DNA of 64,000 nt from an uncultured SAR324 cluster bacterium (GCA_905182865.1 CAJJCY010000003.1:650054-714053), one strand, 5' to 3'; numbered from the stretch's first letter, positions 47,400 through 56,265 are shown. Numbers and translations: made by a program. The notes: generated from the sequence alone by a model not told the origin.

Positions 47400-47550
47400 G
47401 TGTCGGCCAGAAATTTGACTGTTCCTTTATCTAAACAGCATTGATCGTAAATTAATTAAAAACCAAAACGTATTTTTGCTGAAACGAACTTGAGTGTTTT
47501 TCTGCTTCTTGGCAAAATTAACAACTTTCAGAAAATAAACAGATTAAATC

Positions 47551-49287
47551 ATGAATAATACTTTCCCTTTTACTGCAATCGTTGGGTTGGAACTGGCCAA
47601 ACGGTCTTTGCTTTTCCATGCAGTTGATCCGCGGCTGGGAGGCTTGTTGCTGATGGGGCATCGAGGCTGCGCAAAAAGCACTCTTGCAAGGGCTTTTCGT
47701 GAAATTTTACCGGATTCTATATATTCCGAAATGTCACCGTTTGTGGAAGTACCTCTTGGAACATCAGAAGACCGTCTGCTGGGCTCAATAGATGCGTCCA
47801 GTTTGCTTGAAAATGGAAAATGGTCTGCACAAAGGGGTTTGATAGAACAGGCAAATGGTGATATGCTCTACATCGATGAAGTCAATTTGCTGCCGGATCA
47901 CCTGGTTGATTCGATTTTGGATTCTGCAGCCAGTGGACAACACCGAATTGAGCGGGACGGTCTTTCTCAAACTGTCAATGCACGTTATATTTTGATTGGC
48001 TCAATGAATCCGGAAGAAGGCGATTTGCGGCCGCAATTGACAGACCGTTTCATGCATGGAATATTGATTCATGACGATTTTAGTGTTGAAGAGCGGCGGG
48101 AAATTGTAAGGGTGCGAATGGATTTTGACGATGATCCGCAAAATTTTTTGGCCGAACAGCAAAAAAAACTGGAACAACTGAGGTCTCAAATTTTGGGAGT
48201 TCGGCAAGAATTGAAAAATGTGGATATTTCTGAAAATCTGCGTACAGAAGTTGCTCAAAAAGCAGCAAGACTAAAACTTGAAGGAGTCCGGGCAGAACTT
48301 GGAGTTCTCAGAACTGCGCGTTGTGCGGCAGCCTGGCGGGGAGACACAACCATTTCTGAAGCAGATCTGGCTGAAGCCTGGATCCTGTGTCTTGGACACC
48401 GCCGGACCGACCTACCACCGGAATCTCAAAACTCAAAACCGAAGATTAAACTGCCAGAACCTCCTGCAGGTGATTTGGAGTCAAAACGCCTGAAAATGCC
48501 TAAAACGTCCTTTTCTCCAGAAGAGGCAAATTCCGAAGAGATTTCTTTTGAGGCGCCACATAACTTGGCACATAGTGAGTTGGCTTCCTGGTGGGAAAGC
48601 ACCCCAAAAAAACAGCTTTCAGATAATTTTGTTTCTGGAACATCAAGACCGGTTCCGACTCATGCTTCTCATTCCCGACTCTGCTGGACTTCTTCTCTCA
48701 AGGCCTCGCTGATGAGAGGCTGGACACCTGGGAATCCATGGCACATGAGGTTCCGAAAAACTGCACGACGCTCTAATTTATGGTTGTTTATTGACGCAAG
48801 CCGTTCAACAGGAACATTCGGCAGCAGCACTTCCGCTCATTTTTTAGCAGCAGCACGCAACGTTATCCAAACGCTTGGAGCAAAAACTTTCGGCAGCCGC
48901 TTTCATGTTTTGGTACTACAAAATGGTAAAATCGGCTGGTGGATCAAACGCGGAACAGCCCAGGCAGTTCAGAAAACATTGGGAGGGCTTACTGAAGCTT
49001 CCGGAAAAAGCCACTTGACGCCTGCACTGAATCAATTGCGTAATGCTATCCAAAAACAAGGTGTTTTAGAAGGTGACCGGGTATTGCTCTGTTCTGACGG
49101 CATGCTCAGTCCTGAAACTGAAAAAACTATTTCCGCAAGTAAAAAACGATTCCGGAAAGCACTTTTGAATCTTTCTCAAAAAATTTCTACGACTGCCTGG
49201 CTGCATCCTCAATTACAGCGTGGAATGCGGCACTGGCTTCCGGAACTGACAGAGGGTACCCCGGTTCGTTTGATTGCACTGGATTAA
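47551..49287 (+). CDS. ChlD/BchD-like AAA-VWA chelatase subunit (probable CobN partner)
   Basis: This 578-residue protein fuses a ChlI-like AAA+ domain (Walker A GHRGCAKST at 36-44, Walker B in MLYIDEVNLLPD, sensor 1 in IGSMNPEEGDLRPQLTDRF with the arginine finger) to a helical lid, a proline/acidic linker (about 290-370) and a C-terminal von Willebrand A domain with MIDAS DASRS at 415-419. Its ATPase half looks catalytically complete, unlike most medium subunits. With cobN in the same window and no chlorophyll genes, it most likely works in cobalt insertion. The linker contains an in-phase A_AAA_AAA slippery heptamer with a -1 stop 12 bases later. The gene precedes cobB by one base. Confidence 0.92.
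   Translation: MNNTFPFTAIVGLELAKRSLLFHAVDPRLGGLLLMGHRGCAKSTLARAFREILPDSIYSEMSPFVEVPLGTSEDRLLGSIDASSLLENGKWSAQRGLIEQANGDMLYIDEVNLLPDHLVDSILDSAASGQHRIERDGLSQTVNARYILIGSMNPEEGDLRPQLTDRFMHGILIHDDFSVEERREIVRVRMDFDDDPQNFLAEQQKKLEQLRSQILGVRQELKNVDISENLRTEVAQKAARLKLEGVRAELGVLRTARCAAAWRGDTTISEADLAEAWILCLGHRRTDLPPESQNSKPKIKLPEPPAGDLESKRLKMPKTSFSPEEANSEEISFEAPHNLAHSELASWWESTPKKQLSDNFVSGTSRPVPTHASHSRLCWTSSLKASLMRGWTPGNPWHMRFRKTARRSNLWLFIDASRSTGTFGSSTSAHFLAAARNVIQTLGAKTFGSRFHVLVLQNGKIGWWIKRGTAQAVQKTLGGLTEASGKSHLTPALNQLRNAIQKQGVLEGDRVLLCSDGMLSPETEKTISASKKRFRKALLNLSQKISTTAWLHPQLQRGMRHWLPELTEGTPVRLIALD
48590..48626 (+). promoter_or_regulatory. Candidate programmed -1 frameshift site in the chlD-like gene
   Basis: Seven A residues at 48606-48612 lie in the zero frame as CCA AAA AAA, the phase required for tandem -1 slippage (A_AAA_AAA). 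After slippage the -1 frame reads ACA GCT TTC AGA and then TAA at 48624-48626, giving a product of 358 residues that consists of the AAA+ domain, lid and part of the linker, the size of a ChlI-type small subunit. A GGTG/CACC hairpin (48590-48593 with 48600-48603) and a GGGAAAG stretch lie just upstream and could stimulate the event. A weaker 6-bp stem (48636-48641 with 48652-48657) lies downstream. Confidence 0.65.
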
Positions 49288-49288
49288 A

Positions 49289-50659
49289 ATGCAATCCCCG
49301 CCAAAAAATAAACATAAGGGCCTCATTGTGGCCGGAATGCACAGCAGCGGCGGAAAAACCGCTGTAACGTCATTGCTCCTGGCTGCACTGCAAAAACGAA
49401 AATTCATAGTCCAACCCTTCAAAATTGGTCCGGACTACATAGATCCTGGCTTCCATTTTCATTATTCCGCAAAACATTCTATAAATCTGGACCCCTGGAT
49501 CATGGGTCGGGAACATATTCTTAAAGCTGCAAAGAAATTCACGGAAAATGCTTTTGGAATTGCAGAAGGCGTGATGGGGCTTTTTGATGGTTCAGATCCA
49601 ACAAATGATTCCGGAAGTACTATGGAAGTCGCACGTCGGCTCAGCTGGCCAATTTTGCTGGTTGTAACATGTAAAAACTCCGGACGTTCAATCACTGCTG
49701 CGATTCAGGGCTTTGTCTCAGAAGCCGGCGGTCCGGAACATTTTGCAGGAATCATCCTCAATCAGGTAAACAGTGAAAGTCATGCAGATTATCTAAGCAA
49801 AGCCTGCGCATCTCTCCAGATTCCGATTTTGGGAGCTTTACCAGAAATTCCGGAACTATGCTGGCCGGAACGTCATTTGGGCCTGCAGCCCGGAGTGGAA
49901 CAAAAGCTTCCGGAACCAGATCAATTGGCAGAATTGGCGGAAAAATATTTTGACCTCAAACTTCTTATAAAAACTTTCCCTGCGCTTTTTGCGTCAGCGG
50001 CTCCGGTAAAAAATCTGCAAAGCACAATACCAAAATTCAGCAAACGAATTGCCGTGGCGCAGGATGAATCATTCCATTTTTATTATGTGGCGAATTTGGA
50101 ATGGCTCCGAGAGCAGGGTGCGGAGGTCATTACGTTTTCTCCACTGCATGACAGTCAGGTTCCGAAAAATGTGGACGGATTGATTTTAGGGGGCGGCTTT
50201 CCGGAAGTCTTTGCAGAAGAGATGTCGGCTAACAGGAGCATGCTGATTTCTCTCAAACAGGCCGTTGAGTCCGGAATGCCCTGTTATGCGGAATGTGGGG
50301 GTTTAATGCTTTTAACAGATAGCTTGAAAGTACATTCTGGGAAATGTTATTCGATGGCTGGAGTTGTTCCTGGAACAGTTGAAATGACAAAGCAGCTTCA
50401 GAATTTTGGTTATTGTAAAATAGATTTACCAAAATCAGGCGAAGTACGCGGTCATGAATTCCATTATTCGCGATGGTCAGAAGAAACAAAACGTGCCAAT
50501 CTTTGGGAGGTTACCCGTCACTCGACAGGTGTTTCCCGAAGAGAAGGTTACCGAACTTCTAACTTGCATGCCTCCTACGTGCATCTCTATTTTCCTCAAG
50601 CGGCCATTTTTATTCGAGAGATACTCCACTTGTCTCTTCTTGAACCAGACAAATGTTGA
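49289..50659 (+). CDS. cobB: Cobyrinic acid a,c-diamide synthase (CobB/CbiA)
   Basis: The N-terminal domain has the P-loop-like IVAGMHSSGGKTAVTSLLLA and PFKIGPDYIDPGFH, then AEGVMGLFDGSD. The C-terminal glutaminase domain has GLILGGGFPEVFAEEM and CYAECGGLMLLTDSL with the nucleophilic cysteine, and VRGHEFHYSRW with a catalytic histidine. The enzyme amidates the a and c carboxylates of (hydrogeno)byrinic acid or its cobalt form; CobN substrates of the aerobic pathway are diamides, so it acts near the chelatase. ATG 49289 follows the chlD-like stop by one base. The end overlaps the EamA gene by 7 bp. Confidence 0.95.
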   Translation: MQSPPKNKHKGLIVAGMHSSGGKTAVTSLLLAALQKRKFIVQPFKIGPDYIDPGFHFHYSAKHSINLDPWIMGREHILKAAKKFTENAFGIAEGVMGLFDGSDPTNDSGSTMEVARRLSWPILLVVTCKNSGRSITAAIQGFVSEAGGPEHFAGIILNQVNSESHADYLSKACASLQIPILGALPEIPELCWPERHLGLQPGVEQKLPEPDQLAELAEKYFDLKLLIKTFPALFASAAPVKNLQSTIPKFSKRIAVAQDESFHFYYVANLEWLREQGAEVITFSPLHDSQVPKNVDGLILGGGFPEVFAEEMSANRSMLISLKQAVESGMPCYAECGGLMLLTDSLKVHSGKCYSMAGVVPGTVEMTKQLQNFGYCKIDLPKSGEVRGHEFHYSRWSEETKRANLWEVTRHSTGVSRREGYRTSNLHASYVHLYFPQAAIFIREILHLSLLEPDKC

Positions 50660-51552
50660 TTGCAGAACTGGCTGCTTTGGGAGCAGCGTTTTGTTGGGCA
50701 CTTAGCGGGTTAATCATAATTAACCCACTACGAAAAATAGGAGCACTAGCCCTCAATAGAGCTCGTATGTTCTTCGTTTTTTTGATGCTGGCTGCAGTTT
50801 CAGTCATGACGGGAGCCTGGCGTGATTTTCCGGTATCAACTATTCAAACATTGATGATTTCCGGACTGATTGGTATTTTCCTTGGAGATACTGCTCTTTT
50901 CGGCTCATTGAAGCGTTTGGGGCCAAGTCGAGCCGCAGTTGTTTTTGCACTTCATGCACCGATGACGGTGATTATGGGCTGGTTCCTTTTGGGTGAACAC
51001 CTGGAAGTGTTTACTTTGATTGGTTGCGGAATCGTCACAACAGGTGTAATAATTGCTATTCTTGGTCGAAAGAATCACGAAGAACCACAAAACATTGATT
51101 CAACACATGGACGGCTGCGTTATGGCATTCTGTTGGGACTCCTTGGAGCATTTGGGCAGTCTGCGGGGGCGATAATCGCCAGGCCGGTCATGGCGGAAGG
51201 AGTAGATCCTGTAACAGCAACTGCAATAAGAGTTGGAATTGCAGCTCTCTGTCTGATTTTCACTGGCTTCATTCCCAATCCTCTTTTTCGTTCAAAGACA
51301 ACTTTTACTATAAAACTATTAGTTTTGATCATAGTCAGCGGATTTTTGGCAATGGGAGTCGGAATGACTCTCTTCATGTATGGACTGTCAATTGGAGATG
51401 CAGGAGTTGTAGCCACACTTTCTGCCACAACTCCTGTACTGATTCTTCCCTTGCTCTGGATTAATACAGGTATACGACCTCCTTTGATGGCCTGGATAAG
51501 TGCAGTAGTAACTTTGCTTGGAATTGTTTTGATTTCAATTGCCTGGAATTAA
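50653..51552 (+). CDS. EamA/DMT-family transporter
   Basis: This 299-residue protein has ten membrane helices in two EamA repeats, starting ELAALGAAFCWALSGLIIIN and containing GPSRAAVVFALHAPMTVIMG with LLGEHL, the typical end-of-repeat motif, and a matching second-half ATLSATTPVLILPLLW segment. DMT transporters move small metabolites, often outward. It overlaps cobB by seven bases and is followed by the cobalamin riboswitch, so it ends the chlD-cobB operon; its substrate is unknown, and a corrinoid-related role is only contextual. Confidence 0.9.
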   Translation: MLIAELAALGAAFCWALSGLIIINPLRKIGALALNRARMFFVFLMLAAVSVMTGAWRDFPVSTIQTLMISGLIGIFLGDTALFGSLKRLGPSRAAVVFALHAPMTVIMGWFLLGEHLEVFTLIGCGIVTTGVIIAILGRKNHEEPQNIDSTHGRLRYGILLGLLGAFGQSAGAIIARPVMAEGVDPVTATAIRVGIAALCLIFTGFIPNPLFRSKTTFTIKLLVLIIVSGFLAMGVGMTLFMYGLSIGDAGVVATLSATTPVLILPLLWINTGIRPPLMAWISAVVTLLGIVLISIAWN

Positions 51553-51627
51553 GATAAGAATACTGTTTTATTTACTTGTCAAAATTAGCGAGTTTGTTAT
51601 ACTCACTTTCACAAGGTAATCTGTTCA

Positions 51628-51802
51628 GCAGAGGCATTGTTAACTCACTGAACAAACTTGAAGGGAATCCCGTGTGAATCGGGAACTATCCTCGTAACTG
51701 TAATTGGAAAAAATAAAAACATTAGCCACTGAAGACAGATGCAATGTTTGTTTTTGGGAAGGAGTTTTTATTCACTTCCATGAGTCAGGAGACCTGCCTT
51801 GG
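51628..51802 (+). promoter_or_regulatory. Adenosylcobalamin riboswitch
   Basis: The conserved core is clear: AAGGGAATCCCGTGTGAATC with GGGAACTATCCTCGTAACTG at 51661-51701, then GCCACTG at about 51725, GGGAAGG at about 51757 and the B12 box AGTCAGGAGACCTGCC at 51783-51798. A closing P1 stem AGGCA (51632-51636) pairs with TGCCT (51795-51799). Downstream, GCTG...CAGC and ACAGC-TT-GCTGT pairings near 51835-51858 could form the switching hairpins. It lies 125 bp upstream of cbtB, so cobalamin is expected to shut off cobalt uptake. Confidence 0.95.
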
Positions 51803-51926
51803 TATTTCCATACAGACTGTTCGGGGCAAATAGTTGCTGGAATCAACAGCTTGCTGTGATCCAATATTTATCTGCTTGTTTCGAATGTTTGTTTCAAACG
51901 CTAATCCTTAAAACAAGGTGTTAATT

Positions 51927-52136
51927 ATGACAACGAATACAAAAGTGGCCGGTACTTCCGGTTCTCTTGACACGAGCGATGTCGGAGTTTCTTCACAACG
52001 GCTGACTTTGGCTTTGCTAATGCTTCTGGCCGGAGCAGTACTTATTTTCACTGTTGGATTTGCACAGGGTTCCGGTGGAGTGTTCCACAATGCGACACAC
52101 GACACTCGACATGCTATCACTTTTCCCTGTCACTAA
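51927..52136 (+). CDS. cbtB: CbtB cobalt transporter subunit
   Basis: This 69-residue protein has one central membrane helix (LTLALLMLLAGAVLIFTVGF) and ends HNATHDTRHAITFPCH, the His/Cys-rich CbtB signature thought to bind cobalt. ATG 51927 is preferred over GTG 51918 because AAGGTG lies at the right distance before it. CbtB works with the membrane protein CbtA, encoded 17 bp downstream, in cobalt uptake for cobalamin. Control by the upstream riboswitch supports this. Confidence 0.92.
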   Translation: MTTNTKVAGTSGSLDTSDVGVSSQRLTLALLMLLAGAVLIFTVGFAQGSGGVFHNATHDTRHAITFPCH

Positions 52137-52153
52137 TCCTAAAGGGAAATAAA

Positions 52154-52951
52154 ATGATATCAAAAGCTGTAACAACCGTTCTGCTGTCCGGTTTCGTGGC
52201 AGGTATACTTGTCACTGGTGCACAAATGCTGAAGGTTACTCCACTGATTCTGCAGGCAGAAAAATTTGAAGTTGGCACAGAAGTTTTGCCTCACACTCAT
52301 CAGCAATCCGAAATAACTCATGAACATGAATTGAACGTTGTTGCTCTCAATGTGCACGTATCAATGAAAGATGCGCATGCAGTAGAGGCTGTTTCAGTTG
52401 ATCATTCAGATGAAAGCTGGCTGCCGGAAGATGGAGCGGAGCGTACTTTTTACACGGGTATTTCCAACATCGTTACCGGAATTGCTTTCAGCTTAATGCT
52501 GGTTGCAGTTTATCTGCTGCGTGGAAAACCGGTCAATATGAACTCAGGCCTACTTTGGGGCGCAGCCGGTTTTTTGATCTTCTCAGGATCTCCAGCATTG
52601 GGTCTGCCTCCGGAACTTCCCGGAATGACTGCGGCGGCTCTTGATGCACGTCAAACATGGTGGATAGGAACTGTGATAGCCACAGCAATTGGAATTGGCC
52701 TTCTTTCTGAAACAAAAACCATCTTACCAAAAATAGCAGCAGTTTTGTTAATGGCGGCACCGCATCTGATTGGTGCACCGCATCCTCTCTTGTTTGAAAG
52801 CAATGTTCCGGCAGAGATTTCCGCACAATTTGCGATTGCTTCTCTGTTCACCTCTGCTTTTTTCTGGATGGTGTTGGGAGCATCAACCGGGTATTTTTAT
52901 CAAAAACTTGTACCGAAAACAACTGAGTCTTTGACTACCGCATCTGCCTGA
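52154..52951 (+). CDS. cbtA: CbtA cobalt transporter subunit
   Basis: This 265-residue membrane protein starts MISKAVTTVLLSGFVAGILV, with further helices at about 104-120, 130-150, 170-190, 195-215 and 228-250. Between the first two helices is a periplasmic loop with HTHQQSEITHEHELNV and further histidines that may capture metal. GSPALGLPPELPGMTAAALDARQTWW around 150-175 is typical of CbtA. It follows cbtB and is controlled by the same cobalamin riboswitch. Confidence 0.93.
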   Translation: MISKAVTTVLLSGFVAGILVTGAQMLKVTPLILQAEKFEVGTEVLPHTHQQSEITHEHELNVVALNVHVSMKDAHAVEAVSVDHSDESWLPEDGAERTFYTGISNIVTGIAFSLMLVAVYLLRGKPVNMNSGLLWGAAGFLIFSGSPALGLPPELPGMTAAALDARQTWWIGTVIATAIGIGLLSETKTILPKIAAVLLMAAPHLIGAPHPLLFESNVPAEISAQFAIASLFTSAFFWMVLGASTGYFYQKLVPKTTESLTTASA

Positions 52952-52968
52952 TCAGGCCTTTTAACTTT
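52946..52968 (+). terminator. Candidate terminator after cbtA
   Basis: A GCCTGATCAGGC palindrome overlaps the cbtA stop codon and is followed by CTTTTAA. It can form a short hairpin followed by a T-run and is placed correctly to end the cbtBA transcript. Confidence 0.45.
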
Positions 52969-53114
52969 GATTTTTAGACTGAAAATCTTTTAAGCAGTCT
53001 AAATTACATAAAATCTAAACCTCCTCCATTTTTGTTTTTTATCTGTGTCCTGTATAGCATTTGTGTTAGTATTTACGATCTCAAACACCTCTAATTTCAA
53101 CTCAAAAACCGCGC

Positions 53115-54115
53115 ATGATTCGTAGTGATTTTCTAGATGCAGTTGGTAATACTCCTCTGATAAAACTACGCAAAGCATCTGAACTGACTGGTTGTAATAT
53201 TTTAGGAAAAGCGGAATTTATGAATCCAGGAGGTTCAGTCAAAGATCGTGCTGCGAAAGCGATTGTGTTGGATGCAGAAGCGCGGGGACTTTTACGGCCG
53301 GGCGGAGTAATTGTCGAAGGTACTGCAGGCAATACCGGGATTGGACTGGCACTCGTAGCGAATTCATTGGGATACCGCACTGTGATAGTTATTCCGGATA
53401 CGCAAAGTCAGGAAAAAAAAGATATGCTACGGCTTTGCGGAGCTGATTTGCGGGAAGTTCCGGCAGTGCCCTATCGCGATGAAAATAACTATGTCAAATT
53501 CTCCGGCCGTCTTGCTGAAAAACTAGCAAAAACGAAGCAGTAGAACGGTGCGTTCTGGGCCAATCAGTTTGATAATGTTGCCAACCGAAAAGGTCATTAC
53601 GAAAACACTGGTCAAATATAATTAGATCGTTAAATAATATTTTATAACCTTTCATTTGTTCAGTTGGAACAGGAGGAACACTGGCCGGAACCGGAATGGC
53701 ACTCAAAGAACGTAATCCGAAAATAATTATTTCACTCGCGGACCCACTGGGCGCTGCGCTGCATTCATTTTACACTACCGGGGAATTGTCCAGCTGGGGA
53801 GGTTCCATTACCGAAGGTATAGGACAGGGGAGGATAACCGCAAATCTGAAAGATGCTCCAGTTGACCAGTCTTTTCAAATCCCGGATGAAGAAGCTCTGA
53901 CGATTTGCTTTGATCTTTTGAAAGAAGAAGGACTTTGTCTTGGAGGATCTTCCGGAATCAACGTTGCAGGAGCAATTCGCCTGGCACAAGAACTTGGTCC
54001 GGGAAAAACGATTGTTACCATTCTTTGTGATTCCGGTGTCCGTTACCAATCCAAGCTTTTCAATCCTGTATTTTTGCGGGAAAAAGGTTTGCCCGTTCCA
54101 GAGTGGATGGAGTAA
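53115..54115 (+). pseudogene. Cysteine synthase A-type enzyme, interrupted
   Basis: The first part is a good pyridoxal-phosphate cysteine synthase: VGNTPLIKLRKASELTGCNI, the lysine in NPGGSVKDRAAKAI, and VEGTAGNTGIGLALVANSLG. It ends at TAG 53541-53543, after which the same frame continues NGAFWANQFDNVANRKGHYE for 25 codons to a TAA. A garbled AT-rich piece of about 50 bp follows, then VGTGGTLAGTGMALKERNPK, SITEGIGQGRITAN and GGSSGINVAGAIRLAQELGP to the end at 54115. The order is complete but at least three lesions are needed, so it is probably a true pseudogene. It sits between cbtA and cobQ. Confidence 0.88.
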
Positions 54116-54128
54116 TTGAGATGCAAAA

Positions 54129-55625
54129 ATGCCCAACATATTAATGTTCCAAGGCACCGGTTCCGGAGTTGGCAAAAGTGTTTTGTCGGCAGGATTTTGC
54201 CGATTGTTAAAAAATCGTGGCTTAAGTGTTTTGCCCTTCAAATCACAAAACATGGCACTCAATTCCGGAGTCACGCCGGAAGGTCTGGAAATGGGGCGGG
54301 CGCAGATTGTTCAAGCGGAAGCCTGCGGTGTGTTCCCGGATGTTCGTATGAATCCGATTTTAATCAAGCCTCAGGGCTCCGGTGTTTCCCAATTGATCCG
54401 TATGGGAAAGGTTGTTCGCAACTGTTCTGCCAGGGAATATTACACTATGGCAGAAGATAATTTCCGGATTGCAAAACAAGCCTTTGATTCACTGAAAACT
54501 GAAGCAGACTGGATCGTGATGGAAGGGGCGGGGAGTCCTGCGGAAATAAATTTGCAGGCGACGGATATCGTCAATATGCGCATGGCTGAATACGCTGGGG
54601 CAAAAGTCATACTGGTCGGTGACATTGACCGCGGAGGTGTTTTTGCCTGGCTCAAGGGTACATTCGATTTGATTCAGTCTCAGCACCGGCCATTGCTGCA
54701 TGGAATGCTGATCAATAAATTTCGAGGTGATGTTTCTCTTTTGAAACCAGGAATTGAGCAGTTTAATGAAATTGTTCCGGTTCCAGTTTTAGGTGTCATA
54801 CCCTGGCGCGAAATGTTGCTCGAGGATGAAGATTCTCAAAATTTGCAATCTAAAATAGTTCAGGATGCAAAACTCGAGGTGGGAATTATTCGTCTGCCTT
54901 ATATTTCAAACTTCACCGATTTTGATCCACTCAAGCAGATTTCCGGAATTTCAGTCCGCTTCGTTAACAGAATTCAGGATCTGGAAAGTGCCGACTTGAT
55001 AATTCTTCCGGGGAGTAAAAACACACTTTTCGATTTACGTTTTTTACATGAAAAAGGTTTTGCGGAAAAACTAAACCAGCTGAGTGGACGTACCTGGATT
55101 TTGGGAATTTGCGGTGGTTTTCAAATGCTCGGTGAAGCAGTTGAAGATCCAAACAATATGGAGTCCTCCGGAGCGTCCTGTGAAGCCGAAACGTCCGGTA
55201 TAGGTGGTTGCGAATCCGGACTGGGACTGCTGCCCATGACTACAGTTCTGGAAGGGGATAAAAAACTTGTCCGGCGCACATATAAAGGAATAAATTGGCT
55301 CAATGGTTTAGACTGGACCGGATATGAAATTCATTTGGGACGTACTGAATTTCACAAAAATCCGCAAGAATCGTTTGTTACAGAGGAAGTTACAGCGGCA
55401 AATGATTCTTCTCTGGGTGTTATTGACCGCAAACAAAAAATAATCGGGACCTACATTCACGGCTGGTTGGAAAGTCCAGAAGTGATCCAGAAACTTTTGG
55501 CATTGTTGACTGCAAAAACTTTTGACATTCCGCTTTCTTTTCAGGAAACTAAAGAGCGTGAAATGGATGAGCTGGCGCTGTTTCTGGAAGAACATTGTGA
55601 AGTGGAAAAAATATTGGCGAATTGA
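54129..55625 (+). CDS. cobQ: Cobyric acid synthase
   Basis: This 498-residue protein has MFQGTGSGVGKSVLSAGFCR, FKSQNMALNSGVTPEGLEMG, EGAGSPAEINL, VGDIDRGGVFAWLKG and, in the glutaminase domain, ILGICGGFQMLGEAVEDPNN with the nucleophilic cysteine and TYIHGWLESP with a catalytic histidine. CobQ amidates four carboxyl groups of adenosylcobyrinic acid diamide. Length and motifs are standard. It is 13 bp after the broken cysteine synthase and 28 bp before cobO. Confidence 0.97.
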   Translation: MPNILMFQGTGSGVGKSVLSAGFCRLLKNRGLSVLPFKSQNMALNSGVTPEGLEMGRAQIVQAEACGVFPDVRMNPILIKPQGSGVSQLIRMGKVVRNCSAREYYTMAEDNFRIAKQAFDSLKTEADWIVMEGAGSPAEINLQATDIVNMRMAEYAGAKVILVGDIDRGGVFAWLKGTFDLIQSQHRPLLHGMLINKFRGDVSLLKPGIEQFNEIVPVPVLGVIPWREMLLEDEDSQNLQSKIVQDAKLEVGIIRLPYISNFTDFDPLKQISGISVRFVNRIQDLESADLIILPGSKNTLFDLRFLHEKGFAEKLNQLSGRTWILGICGGFQMLGEAVEDPNNMESSGASCEAETSGIGGCESGLGLLPMTTVLEGDKKLVRRTYKGINWLNGLDWTGYEIHLGRTEFHKNPQESFVTEEVTAANDSSLGVIDRKQKIIGTYIHGWLESPEVIQKLLALLTAKTFDIPLSFQETKEREMDELALFLEEHCEVEKILAN

Positions 55626-55653
55626 TAAATCAAAAAATAAACGGCAAATAAAA

Positions 55654-56265
55654 ATGACAGAAATTATTAAAGATTTAGCGACAGAGAAAACTGTCAATGG
55701 AATTAAAATCCCAAAACGACCAAAAATAAAACAGGGTGCATTTCAAATATATACTGGAGAAGGCAAAGGCAAAAGCACAGCTTCGCTTGGACTGATGCTA
55801 CGTGCGCTGGGTTCAGGAATGCACGTTTATTATGTTCGGATGCTCAAACCGCGCTGGAGAACAGGCGAGTTGAAACTCTGTCCGGAAAACTTTCATCCAA
55901 ACCTGAATTTTAGAAATGTACCGCATTACTGGGCCCTTTGTGTAAGCAAAACAATTCCTGAAGATGTGGAAACTATGAAAGAAAAAATGGAACCTGAAAT
56001 GGAAGATCTGCACGAACAGGTAAAGTCTGGAAAGTACGACCTCATTATTGCTGATGAGATTAATTATTGTATTTACAGGGGCTTGCTTTCTGTCGAAAAA
56101 GCAATTCAAATTGTGGAGGATCGTCCAAAAAATGTGGAGCTGGTCTTTACGGGACGCTATGCACATGAAGAACTTATTGGGCGGGCAGATCTGGTAACTG
56201 AAATGAAGAAAATCAAGCACCACTTTGACAAAGGAATTCGTGCCAGAATTGGTATTGAATTTTGA
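55654..56265 (+). CDS. cobO: CobO-type cob(I)yrinic acid a,c-diamide adenosyltransferase
   Basis: This 203-residue protein has the P-loop YTGEGKGKSTASLGLMLRAL, YVRMLKPRWRTGEL, YDLIIADEINYCIYRGLLSV and VELVFTGRYAHEELIGRADL, which are CobO/BtuR (CobA-type) signatures. It adenosylates the corrinoid after cobalt reduction. The start ATG 55654 gives the normal length; the frame is open to 55522 inside cobQ, but those residues are spurious. It is the last gene of the cbtB-cbtA-cobQ-cobO run. The other adenosyltransferase in the window (2292) is of the unrelated PduO family. Confidence 0.95.
   Translation: MTEIIKDLATEKTVNGIKIPKRPKIKQGAFQIYTGEGKGKSTASLGLMLRALGSGMHVYYVRMLKPRWRTGELKLCPENFHPNLNFRNVPHYWALCVSKTIPEDVETMKEKMEPEMEDLHEQVKSGKYDLIIADEINYCIYRGLLSVEKAIQIVEDRPKNVELVFTGRYAHEELIGRADLVTEMKKIKHHFDKGIRARIGIEF

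Noticed and set aside
48161..48168. A run of eight A in the chlD-like gene as an alternative frameshift site
   Set aside because: Slippage there would truncate the protein at about residue 228, before the lid helices that complete the AAA+ module, so it would not give a usable small subunit. The 48606 site is better placed.
45855..49287. ComM and the chlD-like gene as a two-subunit chelatase
   Set aside because: ComM has the Lon-type N-terminus and zinc-binding CPCG motif of the transformation helicase; only the AAA fold is shared with chelatase subunits.
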